Source of the DNA: Globisporangium splendens | Taxonomy: Eukaryota; Oomycota; Peronosporomycetes; Pythiales; Pythiaceae | Length of the DNA: 64,000 nucleotides | Direction: 5' to 3' | Assembly (NCBI GenBank): GCA_006386115.1 | Contig: VFIW01000004.1 | Span: 1 to 64,000 of the forward strand | Shown here: positions 9,393-20,504 of the stretch, piece by piece | Numbering within the stretch: the first letter of the stretch is position 1 | How the letters are laid out: every line of letters starts with the position of its first letter | The notes under the pieces: model-generated | What the model was told of the DNA's origin: nothing | The model's input: only the letters and a program-made list of their open reading frames with translations | Databases searched by the model: none | Translations under genes and position numbers: made by a program

Positions 9393-12300
9393 ACGCGGGG
9401 CGCTCTACTGGCGAATATGCGTCTGGTGTGATCGTGGTGCACGAGACGCAAGCCCCCAGCGTGCATGACGCGCGCTGCTGGACTACCACGACTGCGGAGG
9501 AGCCGAGAGATCGGCTCATCCAACTTGAGATAACCGTAGAGGGATTTACGACCCCTTTGCGGGGACTGCTAGACACGGGTGCGTCGAGCAACTTAGTTCC
9601 ATCGCATGTCGCTCGTGCACTAGCGAGAGTAATTTCGGAGGAATCACGTTCCTCCGAGTCGAAGATCACCGTGCGGTTGGCAACAGGTGCCACCGTCACG
9701 ACGAAGAAACACATGACACGGCTTCGTGTCACGCATGATGGACGCCAAATGGAAGGAGACTTCATTTGGCTGGATTTAGATGACAAGTTCGATGTCATCC
9801 TTGGAATGCCATGGCTGAAGAAGTATCAGCCGATCATCGATTGGAATCGACAATCGATCAGTTACCCCGCTATGAAGCAGAACAAGGCTAACCGCCCGTC
9901 GGCGCGCAACGCGCTGTCGGTTAACGAACATGATGCAAGGGTGTGCGATGGCCCCCTTAGCACGATGCTCGATGGAGAAGCCGCCCGAAAGCCTAAAGGA
10001 CAGACTTCGGTTGCTCATCGCTCTGTACTGAAGAGCGATGACGAAGGAAAGGTACCACCAATGGAGACCTCTGATCAAGGCTCCTCGTGCGAAGTCATCA
10101 GTGTCATGGTCACTGATGAGGATGGATCTCATATTCATGAGATGGCGTTAGAAGACCCTCCGAGGGACGCTTCGGAAGTGGTAACGCTACCAGTCATGAG
10201 CCAGAAACGGTTCATGAAAGAACTGCATCGAGGCACCCTCGAGCAGATATGTTACATTGCTCCTCAGGAATCGAGCAATGCCGAGTCGGCAGTGCAGAGA
10301 CACCCACTCAATGAATGTTTCCTTGCGTCGTCATCAGTGATGGACACTGATGTGCTCGACGAGCCAACGAAGAAGGAACGATTTCAGGCTCAGGGATGGG
10401 AATCCCTGAAGAACAGTCCATTCTACGGACTATTGAAGGAGTACGAAGACGTATTCCCAGAACAAGTTCCCAGTCGTCTTCCGACAGACAAAGGAGTTCG
10501 GCATGAGATTGATCTCAAGCCGGGAACAAAGTACTGCGTCACGAGGCAATGGCCACTGCCTCGAGAGCAAGTCAAGGTGATCGACGAGTTCTTTGAAGCT
10601 CGTCGTAAAGCGTGCCAAGTGCGCGAGTCGAATTCTCCGCACTGCAGCCCCACCTTCTGTGTGAAAAAGGCCACAGGAGGTTGGAGGATCGTGCATGCGT
10701 TCAACAAGTTGAATGCTGCAACAATCCCGGCGCAAACGCCGATACCTCGCAAAGATGTCATCATTGACAGCATGCAAGGTAGTACTATCTTTAGTACGAT
10801 CGATTTGAGAGATGGGTTCTATCAAATCTTGATGCGTGAGAAGGATATCCCTTTCACAGCAGTCAGCACCCCGAGCGGGATGCTGTGGGAGTGGCTCGTA
10901 ATGCCACAGGGGCTAACAAATGCTCCCGCCACGTTCAATAGATGTGTCACGCAACTATTACGTCCAGTGCGAGACTTCGCACCAAGCTATTTTGACGACG
11001 TGTTCATACACAGTCGTGCATCGGATGCTGCATCGGATGTGGAAGTGCACAAAGAGCACCTCCGACAGCTATTGGACTTGATGCGGAAGTACAAGCTGTG
11101 CGCCAACATACAAAAGTGTATGTTTGGTGTTCATGAGATCCCCGTTCTCGGCTGCTTTGTCGGCAAGAACGGAGTGCGTCCTGATCCCGAAAAGATCAAG
11201 GCGATCAACGACTGGCCCGTCCCAACAAGCCAAAAGGATCTTCGCAAGTTCCTCGGTCTTGCGACGTATCTCCATAAGTACTCGCAGAACTATGCGGATA
11301 TCATCCGACCTCTTTCATCATTACTGAAGAAAGACGTCGACTGGAAGTGGTCCGACGAATGCCAAGATGCATTCGTCAAGGTGAAAAGCAGTCTCATGGA
11401 GGCTCCGGTTCTCGCGATCGCCGATCACGAGCGACCATTCTATGTGGTCTGTGATGCATCCGACTTTGCAACCGGATGCGCGCTCATGCAGCGCGACGAT
11501 GCAGATCGAGAACGCGTGATCTGCTAGCAGTCGCGTCAGCTGAAGCCAGCTGAGCGCAATTACCCAGTACATGACAAGGAGTTGCTTGCCATGAAGTACG
11601 CTCTTACGAAGTTCAGAGTGTATTTGCTCGGAAGTAAACGGTTCACCGTTTACACTGACCACGCTTCGCTGCTCACTGCAGTGAAGTCGCCACATCTGTC
11701 GCAAAGAATGGCCCGATGGCTTTCTTTCTTTGCGGAGTACGAGTTTGACGTCGAGTACAAACCCGGACGGTTCAACGTGATCACGGATGCATTATCACGT
11801 CGCCCAGACTTTGAGTCGAAAGCAAACGACTCAAAGGAAGACCGCGTGATGGCAATCACACGGGAAAGCACGCCGACATCGTCGCTCCTCGACGATATCA
11901 AAAGAGCGTATGCGACAGATAGCGACATCAGTCGACTTGTTGTCCACTTGTCAGACCCGTCTGATAAGTCGCTCAAGGCGTTGGATCCGGCTCAATGTGC
12001 TCGTCTACATCGTTACGAGATGCGCAACGATGTTCTCTACTACCGTATAGATGACAGCGACGAGCCACGCGCTGTCGTTCCAAACGATAGTGACCTTTGC
12101 AATCGTGTGCTCTTCGAGTACCACGATGCGCCTTTCCGCGGCCATCCAGGACGCGAGAAAACGTATCTCGCGCTTTCCCGCGACTTCTATTGGTTACACC
12201 AATACAAGTGGGTCCGCAAATACGTACGCGCATGCGAGGTTTGCCAGCGCGTCAAGCCAGCACCGGTGACCAATGCACCGCTGCGATCACTACCAGTCCC

Positions 12301-13723
12301 GACGGACTGTTGGAAGTCAGTCTCGATGGACTTCATCTTCGGTCTTCCTGCTGACTCCAGCAAGAAGACTGGCATCCTCGTCATCGTGGATCGCTTCAGT
12401 AAGATGGTCCATCTCAGCGCTGTCCCTGCTAGCGTCACCGCAAAGCAGACAGCGCAGATATTCCTGGATTCTGTGTTTAGGTTACACGGAATGCCCACTG
12501 AAATCGTGTCGGACCGAGATCCACGATTCACAGCTGCCTTCTGGCAAGAGTTGTTCCGACTCTTGGGCACTCAGCTCAAGATGTCGACAGCTGATCATCC
12601 GCAGACAGATGGTCAGACCGAGCGTGTAAATCGCACGCTCGAGGGTATTCTGCGCAGCTATGCGCATTCATTCACTCACTGGAATGAATGTCTCCCTCTC
12701 GCAGAGTTTGCAATCAACAACTCTGTGCATGTCTCAACCGGGCACACGCCATTCTACGCGAACGCCCTCAGGCACCCACGTGTTCCGTCCATCCTCGGTG
12801 GGATGTCCCCTCCGTCGGTGACATCTCTCTTGAGTGGGGGAGGAGTCCGCGAAGCAGCTGCTTCGGAACAAGCGAAGAGCGCGGAGATCTCGCACCATCA
12901 TGGGCAGGCAACTGCTCATGCGACGATCGTCGACAAAGACATCGTTACAACAGTGTTGCAGCGGCAAGCTGTCATCCGCTTCGTCCGCGATTCAATCGCC
13001 GACGCAGTGGATGGTCAGAAAGAACAAGCGGACAAGTGTGGCCGCAAAAACACGAACGAGTTTCAACGAAATTCGTTTGTTTTATTATCGACTGCTAACC
13101 TACCTAACAGAGTGGTGAGCAGTGACAGCAACAAGTTGCTACCAAGATACATTGGCCCTTTCAAGGTCCTTGAAAGGATTGGGGACGCATACACGTTGGA
13201 GCTTCCTCCGACCATGCGTCTACACCCGACGTTCTACGTCGAGCGTCTCAAAGCGTATCATCGCCACGATGACTCGTTGGTCTCTTCCTCTTCAGGAGAC
13301 CATGGTCGCGAAGGATCCCAAGCACAAGCTTGTGATCAGCCTCGAGCCTCGAAAGCCGTCCCTCGAGCCGCTCGTGCTTCGCGATCATCTTGCTTAGCTC
13401 GGCCCGAAGTCGGAGAACCTCGTTCTCCCGCTCAGCGTACTTCAGCCGATCAAGAAGACGCTGATCACTCTGAGGATGCGCCTCAGAGTCACGAGCAGAT
13501 CTTCCCTCCTCCAGCTCCTCCGTTGCAAGACTCCGAGGGGAACCAACGCTGGATCGTGGAGAAGATACTTGCTCATCGCGATCGATCGTCGCGAGGGAAG
13601 AAGGAGCGCGTCTATCGCGTTCGTTGGCTTGGTTACCCACCAGATCGAGATACCTGGGAACCGGCCGCGATGCTCCAAGCCGATGTTCCTGGCTTGGTGC
13701 AGCAGTACGAGAGTCGACGCTAA
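9254..13723 (+). pseudogene. pol of element A, one in-frame stop in RNase H
   Basis: Single frame of 1490 codons apart from TAG at 11525-11527. Homology with pol of B and C shows the stop replaces a conserved Tyr (TAC to TAG) within the RNase H RVSYQSR-like segment. Domains in order: aspartic protease (DTGASSN, about 9570), RT with SYFDDVF (about 10990), RNase H (CDASDFATG, YTDHASL), integrase zinc finger and D,D,E core (11980-12700), and chromodomain (RVRWLGY..DTWEP, about 13615-13660). Its last 476 nt are overlapped by the antisense ORF. The stop makes it inactive unless suppressed. Confidence 0.9.
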
Positions 13724-13799
13724 TCGACTCTCGCTTCCACAACTCGCGGATTCGATCTTGCAATCCGCGAGGAAGCATCACGCCGTTGAAACCACGAAG
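13248..13799 (-). pseudogene. Antisense ORF of element A, C-terminal part (aORF-A')
   Basis: Minus-strand frame ending at 13248, opposite the pol linker and chromodomain. The visible part contains LLDRLKYAERENEVLRLRAE followed by further heptads, a clear coiled-coil. It is followed by a basic tail (LLKRKRPTSHRG). The 5' side is cut by element B at 13804. When B (13805-22193) and one GTGCT copy are left out (8394 nt, a multiple of 3), this frame continues in phase from the fragment at 22194-23252. No known domain is recognised. Confidence 0.6.
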
Positions 13800-13804
13800 G
13801 TGCT

Positions 13805-14283
13805 TGTAACGGGGTTACACTGTAACACGGTTACGCACTTGTGTTGTGCCACACAAACAAAACGAACCTTGCGATACGTAGAGTACGCGCAACAAGTTTA
13901 AGACCGAACCATGAGGTTCGTCGTACTTGCTCGAACCTTCACGGTGGAGCCGGCAGCCAGTCTGAGTGACGGCGCCTCCGATTGGATATAATTGAACATG
14001 CATTTCATCAAATCGCATAAGACTACTAGTGTTAGTCTTTCATAGCCACTCATTACCCCATGGGCAGTAATTACACTTGAGATTGCTATTGTTCATAGTT
14101 CCATTTTTACCGTTAACTAAAGTCTTTGGTTATCGACGGTTACTCTATAGAGACCTATAGGTAACCGATTGTTGCACTGCAGGAAGCAGGCAACCGCTCT
14201 CGGAACAGAGTCCTTGAGAGAAGCGTTGCATACGCTTCCTCACACACGTGCCGTGCTGCGTAACTCGGAAGTGTCCGGTTACA
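13805..14283 (+). repeat. 5' LTR of element B (internal deletion)
   Basis: 479 bp, against 535 bp in the 3' LTR and the solo LTR at 24910. The missing ~56 bp lies between two AGTT repeats near 14100, a typical short-repeat deletion. Outside the gap there are about 25 differences from the 3' LTR in 477 bp by hand count. Starts TGTAACGGGGTTACA, a 6-bp-arm palindrome. Confidence 0.95.
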
Positions 14284-14285
14284 AC

Positions 14286-14294
14286 TGGTAGCAC
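14286..14294 (+). other. Primer-binding site of element B
   Basis: TGGTAGCAC two bases downstream of the LTR, as in elements A and C. Confidence 0.7.
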
Positions 14295-14355
14295 TCGTAG
14301 TCAATCTACGACCCGGCAGAGGTTACTGCCTGAATCGCTTCCTCAAGGATTCATC

Positions 14356-15402
14356 ATGGCGTCAATTGACCCTGCGCAGTTCCCGCACCTCTCGGCTGAA
14401 CACCGGAGTGTGCTGACCCGAATGGCACAAGCGCTAGGCGACCAAGTCGCTCTAGACGTGCTCTCGGCGTCGCCGGAACAGCAAATCTTTCGACTCGAGC
14501 AGTTCGAGAACTTCTCGAACGCTCAGCGCCTCGAAGGAGAACGAAGTGCGCAAGCACAAATGCAAGCCACCGCAAGCTTGACCGCAGAGATGCTGCGCTC
14601 AGCTGCTGAGTCGCGCGAAGCGCTCGAGCGAGTGGTATCTGTGGTTACTGGCGCAGCCACGTCTTTGTCGAGTGCGGCTTCTGCGCCTCAGACACCCACG
14701 TCCCAAACTCCCTGCCCGAGAGCTGTCAAGATCGACGCTCCGAAATTCGATGGTGCGGATGGCGACAAGCTCATCCACTGGCTACTCGCCGTGGAGCGTT
14801 GCGCCAAGGCTCAGCTCATCGACAGCAACGAGCAGATGGTGTCTTACGCCATCTCGAACCTGCGCGGTCGAGCGTCGGAATGGGCATTCTCGACGTTGCT
14901 CACCGATGAGTGTGCATTCGACACGTGGGATATTTTCCGTGCGAGAATCACCGCCATGTATCAGCCTCCGAACAACGAAGTGCTGTTGCAAGGTCGTTTC
15001 TTCTCCTTGAGACAAGGGAAGCTCTCACTGGAACGATACATCCAGGAGATGAGAAGCCTGTGCGCGGCGATCACGACCAGCCCTTTGCCTGAGTCTGTGA
15101 AAGTGCCTGCGTTTCTCAACGGCCTCAACAGTGGACCAGCGCGTCAGGAGTTGTACCGACGCTTGCCGCCCACGATGGAAGATGCGATCCGCATTGCGCT
15201 CGTTGAGCAGCAATCGTTCAGAGTCAGCCGACCTGATTGGAACGCTGGCCGCCACAACGGTGCGCATCACAGCCACCGAGCAGTCACGGATGAGCGGCGC
15301 TTCCATGGTCCGACACCAATGGATCTCAGCAGCGCCGAAGTGACCTGCTTTAATTGTGGCAAGCGGGGACACTATCAGTCGAAGTGTCCCGCTCCAAGGT
15401 AG
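14356..15402 (+). CDS. gag of element B
   Basis: 348 residues from ATG 14356 (the first ATG in a good context after the PBS) to TAG 15400-15402. It has a capsid-like region (ISNLRGRASEWAFS..MYQPPNNEVLLQ) and a zinc knuckle CFNCGKRGHYQSKC five residues before the stop. It is more diverged than the Gags of A and C are from each other. The pol frame is -1 relative to gag and overlaps by 49 nt. Confidence 0.88.
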   Translation: MASIDPAQFPHLSAEHRSVLTRMAQALGDQVALDVLSASPEQQIFRLEQFENFSNAQRLEGERSAQAQMQATASLTAEMLRSAAESREALERVVSVVTGAATSLSSAASAPQTPTSQTPCPRAVKIDAPKFDGADGDKLIHWLLAVERCAKAQLIDSNEQMVSYAISNLRGRASEWAFSTLLTDECAFDTWDIFRARITAMYQPPNNEVLLQGRFFSLRQGKLSLERYIQEMRSLCAAITTSPLPESVKVPAFLNGLNSGPARQELYRRLPPTMEDAIRIALVEQQSFRVSRPDWNAGRHNGAHHSHRAVTDERRFHGPTPMDLSSAEVTCFNCGKRGHYQSKCPAPR

Positions 15403-18400
15403 CCCGCTCCTCGCACTGGAAATCAGGCGAGAGACTACCAAACGCCGCGCAGCAACCACGCTCATCGAGGTGGCAGATCTGCTGCGGCAAGAAAAGGAAA
15501 CGGAATGTCTCAGTAGAAGCGGGACGCTCTACTGAGACAGACTCTATAGCTTCGGCGTCGCCGACTACTAGAGTCGTGCAGATGGGAAGCTTAGTCCCAG
15601 GAGCTCTTGGCAACAAGGCTCCGAGTGAGATGTTGGTATATAGCGCCGATGTGAAGGGCTATGAGAAGAAAATGACGGTTCTTGTTGACTGCGGTGCGTC
15701 ACAGAACTTTGTCTCGAAGGCAGCTCTGGAACAGAGTCTGCAAGCGTATGAGCGACTTGTCCACAGTGGCAAGCGCGAGAAGATGATCGTACGTCTGGCC
15801 GATGGGTCGACAGTACACACTGAAGGGGTTCAAGTCGAACTCTCTTTCGGTTTTTGCGACTTTGTCTGCAAAGAAACGTTCGTGGTACTAGCGATGGGGT
15901 CGAAGTACGACCTCATCCTAGGGATGCCTTGGCTGGCGAAACATCAGCCTTGGATCGATTGGCGAGCACGCACAATCGGAAGCTCCATCCCTTCCTCTGG
16001 TGAAGAGCGAAGGTTGCGGGAAAATTTCCACGCAACGGATGCGAGCTTTGAACACGCTGTGGCAGGGAGCCCAGCAGGAAGACATGCGGCGGCAGCGAGC
16101 CCCGCTTCAAACACTCACGCTGTGGCAGGGAGCCCAGCTGGAAGATGCGCTGAGGCAGGGAGCCCAGCAAAGAGATCAACTGCGGCAGGTAGCCCAGTTT
16201 GTGCGGAAGCGCCAGAAAGTCCAGACGTGGACGCTGGTGCGCAAGTGTGCGGCTCCAGAGCACCCGAGCCAGCCCCCGCAAGTGACAGCGACAGTACAGG
16301 TGTACACGCGTCAGCCAGCTCGTACCACCCCGACGGTGCAGTACTGGAGCTCAGAACCGCGAGGTCGCGCGTTCGCATCAACCGACGAGGGCGACGCAAG
16401 TTGTCAGCTCGCGAGAGAGACAGTGCATTGGCATCTGTTGCTGAGGAAACGGCCGCCTCGCATATGATTGCCCCATCTCTCAATGCAGCTGCAACTTCGC
16501 TGCGCGCCTTCGACAGGATCTCGGATCCGTCGATAGATCGCGCTCACGTTGACGTGGCGCTCAGACGCGCGACGCGCAGTCCGGAAGCAAACGCATCAGA
16601 CGAAGTGTTCTTCGCTGAATTTGCGGCGCTCCATGAGCTGCCGAGTACCGTTGAGGCGATTGTATCCCTCGAAGAAATGAGCTATGAGCTCTTTCTTACG
16701 GATCTAGAGCGTGATCAGATCCGCGAGATCGTCGTTCCGACTGCGTTCACGCGTAGCGAACTATGCACCTCGCCCACTGCGGATGAGAGTGTTTTGGAGC
16801 CAGACAAACAGAAACGGTTTGCTGCTCAGGATTGGGACGCCGTGAAAGGCAGTCCATATTTTGACTTGTTGTGGGAGTTCAAAGATGTGTTTCCCGACAA
16901 AGTGCCAAGTGCCCTGCCCGTTGACCGTGGCGTACGGCACGAGATCGATCTCGAGCCCGGGAGCAAATATTGCGTGACCAGACAATGGCCGCTGCCCCGC
17001 GAGCAGGTTGAGGCTATCGACGAGTTCTTCGCGAAACGAGCCCTCGCCAGTCATGTGAGAGAAAGCAAGTCTCCACATAGCTCACCCACGTTTTGTGTGC
17101 GGAAAGCGACTGGTGGCTGGCGCATTGTTCACGCTTTCAACAAGCCGAACGCCGCCACCATTCCGGCACAAACGCCGATCCCAAGGAAGGATGTCTTGAT
17201 CGACTCCATGGGCGGCTCGACAGTGTTCTCCGCACTGGATCTGATGGACGGGTTCTATCAGATCCTCATGCGAGAGAGCGACGTTCCCTTGACGGCAGTA
17301 AGCACACCCAGCGGGATGCTGTGGGAGTGGCTCGTTATGCCGCAAGGTTTGAAGAATGCACCAGCGACGTTCAACCGTCTGGTAACGCATCTTCTGCGTC
17401 CTCATCGTGCGTATGCACCGAGCTATTTCGATAACATCTTCGTGCACAAGAGACATTTGCGCTCAGTGTTGCAGTGCTTACGAGACAACAGTCTGTATTG
17501 CAACCTGAAGAAATGCATCTTTGGCGCCTCAGAGATTCCGATCCTGGGCTGCTATGTTGGCAAAGCTGGCGTCCGCGCGGACCCAGAGAAGATCAAGGCG
17601 ATCGCCGACTGGCCGATCCCAAAGAACGTCAAGGACTTGCGCAAGTGGCTTGGCTTGGCAAATTACTTGCACAAGTACAGTCACAACTATGCGGCAAGAG
17701 TCCGTCCACTCACGCATCTCTTGAAAAAGGATGTCGAGTGGGACTGGACGAATGATGTCATGAATGCATTCATTGACGTGAAGGAGTCGCTTGTTCGCGC
17801 TCCTGTCCTGGCGTTGCCGGACCACACGAAAGCCTTCAGTGTCGTGTGCGATGCCAGCGATTTTGCAATCGGCTGTGCGCTGATGCAGAAGGATGATGAC
17901 GGCCATGAGCGCGCCGTGTCATACCAAAGCAGACTGCTTAAGGCAGCTGAAAAGAATTATCCTGTGCACGACAAGGAGCTGCTTGCGATCAAGTACGCCC
18001 TCTTGAAGTTCAGGGTCCACCTTTTGGGTGCGACACCGTTCGTTGTGTACACGGATCACGCGTCCTTGCGGACCGCGATCAATTCCCCCCATTTATCGCA
18101 GCGAATGGCGCGATGGCTTGCATTCTTCTCCGAGTTCAACTTTCGGGTCGAATACAAGCCGGGAAAGGAAAATGTTCTGGCGGACGCGCTCTCGCGCCGT
18201 CCAGATCACGAGTCGAGCGCTGGCAGCAGCTCTGACGCCCTGTGTTTGGAGCGCACTCCTGATCTCATGCATCTGAGCATCAGTCGAGTGCAAACAAAGC
18301 TCAAGGACAATATTCAGTCGCTTTATGCAAAGGACGATGAGTGTCGCTTGTTGATTGCTCACTTTGACGGCTCGTCCAAAGAGTCATTGCCTGCCAAACT

Positions 18401-20504
18401 CGAGTCAAAGCTTGCTCGGTTTAGTTACCACGATGGGTTGTTGTGGCATCGACTGTCCAACTTTGATTACCCGCGTGTGTATGTACCGCATGACCAGGAT
18501 CTGAAACTTTCGATCCTGCATGAGTTTCACGATACACCAGCGAGTGGGCATCTCGGACGTGAAAAGACCTTCTCGCAAGTGTCTAATGTGTTTTGGTGGC
18601 CACACCAATACAAATGGGTGGCCAATTATGTACGCTCATGCGAGCAGTGCCAGCGCGTGAAGCCTGCGGGCAAGAACAAAGCGCCGCTGCCGATTCCGCA
18701 AGACTGCTGGAAGTCGGTCAGCATGGATTTCGTCTTCGGTTTCCCGGAAGACAAGGCGCGCAACACAGGCGTCGTCGTGTTCGTCGACCGACTGAGCAAA
18801 ATGGTGCATGTTGCACCCGTGCGCAAGCATGTCACTGCGCAAGAGACGGCGTGCCTATTTTTAGAGCACGTGTTCCGCTATCACGGCTTGCCCGAGTCTA
18901 TTGTATCAGACCGGGACCCGCGTTTCACCGCTGCCTTTTGGCGCGAACTCTTTCGCCTGCTCGGCACAGATCTGGCGTTGTCCACTGCCGATCACCCCGA
19001 GACAGACGGGCAAACCGAGCGCGTGAACCGTGTCGTCGAGGATATTCTTCGCAGCACCGCTGTCGATCATCCCCGCGACTGGAGCCGCTGGCTGCCGTAC
19101 GCCGAGTTTGCTATAAATAGCAGCGAGCACGCCTCTACGGCCGCGACTCCGTTCTATTTTAACTCGCTGCGGCACCCGCGCGTACCTGCCACTCTGTTTG
19201 AGGGCGTCGACCGTTCTGCGGTAGGAGGGCAACTCGCCGCGCTCGATGCGCCGCCTGTGCGATCGCGTTCCGAATCTGTCACGGTCTTACCGGACAGCAC
19301 GCAGAGTATTGACATGTCGGGCACGGTACTGAGTTACGGTACTCGTGTCCCTATAGATGGATCACCCACGGTACCAAGTTACGGTACTCGTGTCCCTATA
19401 GATGAATCTTCCACGGTACCGAATTACGGTACTCGTGCTAAAAATAGCCAGTCTCAGACGGAATCAGGCGACTGCTCGTGTGAGCGTCAGCCACGAAAGG
19501 AAGGACGCGCGGTGTCACACACCGGCGCAGAAATAGATCTCTCTGCAGCACGCGCTGCGAGAGCAACGAAAAAGCAAGACAAAGCCGTCGCGGCAGCGCG
19601 GCAATTTGTTGATGAGCGCGCAGCATTGTTGCGTCGCGTACGCGACCAACTAGCTGCTGCGCAAGACAAGCAAAAGCTCTACGCCGATAAATCGGGTAGA
19701 AAGAACAAACAAACGTTTTGTGTGGGTGATAAAGTGCTTTTAAGCATTAAAAACCTACCAAACGATGCAGTCACAACGCTCCCCAGCGGGAGTAAGTTGT
19801 TGCCACGATTCATCGGGCCATACACTGTTGTGGAGAAGATTGGATACTTGAATTACAAGCTCGATCTCCCAACGAGAATGGCAACGCACCCCGTGTTCTA
19901 CGTGGGTTTGCTCAAGCGCTACCATGACGCTACTGTGGATTTTTATCCCAGTCCGGGAGAACGTCGGTCTCATCAGGGGGCTCAGACGCCGCCCATCGAG
20001 ACACGAGCGCGTTGTGCCTCTCCCAAAGCGTCTTCACCCGCGGAGCGTACCTCGCGTGGAAGTTCTTCCCGCGGACATGGTACTCCTCCAGCATCTGACG
20101 AGCTTCCTTCAGCTCCGTCTCAAGCGCTGTCACCCTCTGCTTCAACAGCGAGGTTTCGTCCAGATATTGCTGGCGGAGGATACGGACGGCTTGCTGTAGC
20201 GCCCCCAAAGATGATGCGTTCGCGTGAACCATCTGAACCATCGCATCTGGTGCAACCACCGATGCTGAAGCGAAGTAAGGCGCCACCTGTCCCGCTGATT
20301 GACAAGCAGGGACAGCGCCACTACCATGTTGAGCGCCTGCTGCGTGTGCAGCGGCGTAAGGGGAACACCCACTATCTTGTGAAGTGGCGTGGGTACGATG
20401 TGTCGCAGAGCTCGTGGGAGCCTGCTGAGCGTCTTCGCGAAGACGTCCCGGATCTTGTTGACGCCTTTGAGGCGCAACTGAGGGACTGTCATTCGCGCGA
20501 GTAA
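15354..20504 (+). CDS. pol of element B, complete frame but damaged RT
   Basis: Open for about 1716 codons. Domains: aspartic protease with DCGASQN (Cys in place of the usual Thr) near 15690; a GSPAGR-type repetitive spacer (16060-16210); RT; RNase H (CDASDFAIG, YTDHASL); integrase (zinc finger and D,D,E core with HPETDGQTERVNR); a spacer with 15-residue repeats; and a chromodomain (LVKWRGYDVSQSSWEP) near the end. The RT active site reads SYFDNIF instead of SYFDD (Asn codon 17433-17435). About 15 residues after it are missing, with GTGCAC at the deletion joint. The last 575 nt are overlapped by the antisense ORF. Expression probably needs -1 frameshifting from gag. Confidence 0.9.
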   Translation: MWQAGTLSVEVSRSKVARSSHWKSGERLPNAAQQPRSSRWQICCGKKRKRNVSVEAGRSTETDSIASASPTTRVVQMGSLVPGALGNKAPSEMLVYSADVKGYEKKMTVLVDCGASQNFVSKAALEQSLQAYERLVHSGKREKMIVRLADGSTVHTEGVQVELSFGFCDFVCKETFVVLAMGSKYDLILGMPWLAKHQPWIDWRARTIGSSIPSSGEERRLRENFHATDASFEHAVAGSPAGRHAAAASPASNTHAVAGSPAGRCAEAGSPAKRSTAAGSPVCAEAPESPDVDAGAQVCGSRAPEPAPASDSDSTGVHASASSYHPDGAVLELRTARSRVRINRRGRRKLSARERDSALASVAEETAASHMIAPSLNAAATSLRAFDRISDPSIDRAHVDVALRRATRSPEANASDEVFFAEFAALHELPSTVEAIVSLEEMSYELFLTDLERDQIREIVVPTAFTRSELCTSPTADESVLEPDKQKRFAAQDWDAVKGSPYFDLLWEFKDVFPDKVPSALPVDRGVRHEIDLEPGSKYCVTRQWPLPREQVEAIDEFFAKRALASHVRESKSPHSSPTFCVRKATGGWRIVHAFNKPNAATIPAQTPIPRKDVLIDSMGGSTVFSALDLMDGFYQILMRESDVPLTAVSTPSGMLWEWLVMPQGLKNAPATFNRLVTHLLRPHRAYAPSYFDNIFVHKRHLRSVLQCLRDNSLYCNLKKCIFGASEIPILGCYVGKAGVRADPEKIKAIADWPIPKNVKDLRKWLGLANYLHKYSHNYAARVRPLTHLLKKDVEWDWTNDVMNAFIDVKESLVRAPVLALPDHTKAFSVVCDASDFAIGCALMQKDDDGHERAVSYQSRLLKAAEKNYPVHDKELLAIKYALLKFRVHLLGATPFVVYTDHASLRTAINSPHLSQRMARWLAFFSEFNFRVEYKPGKENVLADALSRRPDHESSAGSSSDALCLERTPDLMHLSISRVQTKLKDNIQSLYAKDDECRLLIAHFDGSSKESLPAKLESKLARFSYHDGLLWHRLSNFDYPRVYVPHDQDLKLSILHEFHDTPASGHLGREKTFSQVSNVFWWPHQYKWVANYVRSCEQCQRVKPAGKNKAPLPIPQDCWKSVSMDFVFGFPEDKARNTGVVVFVDRLSKMVHVAPVRKHVTAQETACLFLEHVFRYHGLPESIVSDRDPRFTAAFWRELFRLLGTDLALSTADHPETDGQTERVNRVVEDILRSTAVDHPRDWSRWLPYAEFAINSSEHASTAATPFYFNSLRHPRVPATLFEGVDRSAVGGQLAALDAPPVRSRSESVTVLPDSTQSIDMSGTVLSYGTRVPIDGSPTVPSYGTRVPIDESSTVPNYGTRAKNSQSQTESGDCSCERQPRKEGRAVSHTGAEIDLSAARAARATKKQDKAVAAARQFVDERAALLRRVRDQLAAAQDKQKLYADKSGRKNKQTFCVGDKVLLSIKNLPNDAVTTLPSGSKLLPRFIGPYTVVEKIGYLNYKLDLPTRMATHPVFYVGLLKRYHDATVDFYPSPGERRSHQGAQTPPIETRARCASPKASSPAERTSRGSSSRGHGTPPASDELPSAPSQALSPSASTARFRPDIAGGGYGRLAVAPPKMMRSREPSEPSHLVQPPMLKRSKAPPVPLIDKQGQRHYHVERLLRVQRRKGNTHYLVKWRGYDVSQSSWEPAERLREDVPDLVDAFEAQLRDCHSRE
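19323..19437 (+). repeat. 45-bp tandem repeat in pol of element B
   Basis: Two full copies and a partial third of a 45-nt unit encode the 15-residue motif TV(L/P)SYGTRVPID(G/E)S. It lies between integrase and the GPY/chromodomain part, in a region expected to be a flexible linker. A and C lack it. Confidence 0.85.

Noticed and set aside
13815..14018. 65-67 residue antisense ORF (MHVQLY..GGAVTQTGCRL) present in all three B-family LTR copies
   Set aside because: LTR copies are recent relatives, so an open frame is expected by descent. Differences between copies often change residues, and no known motif is present.
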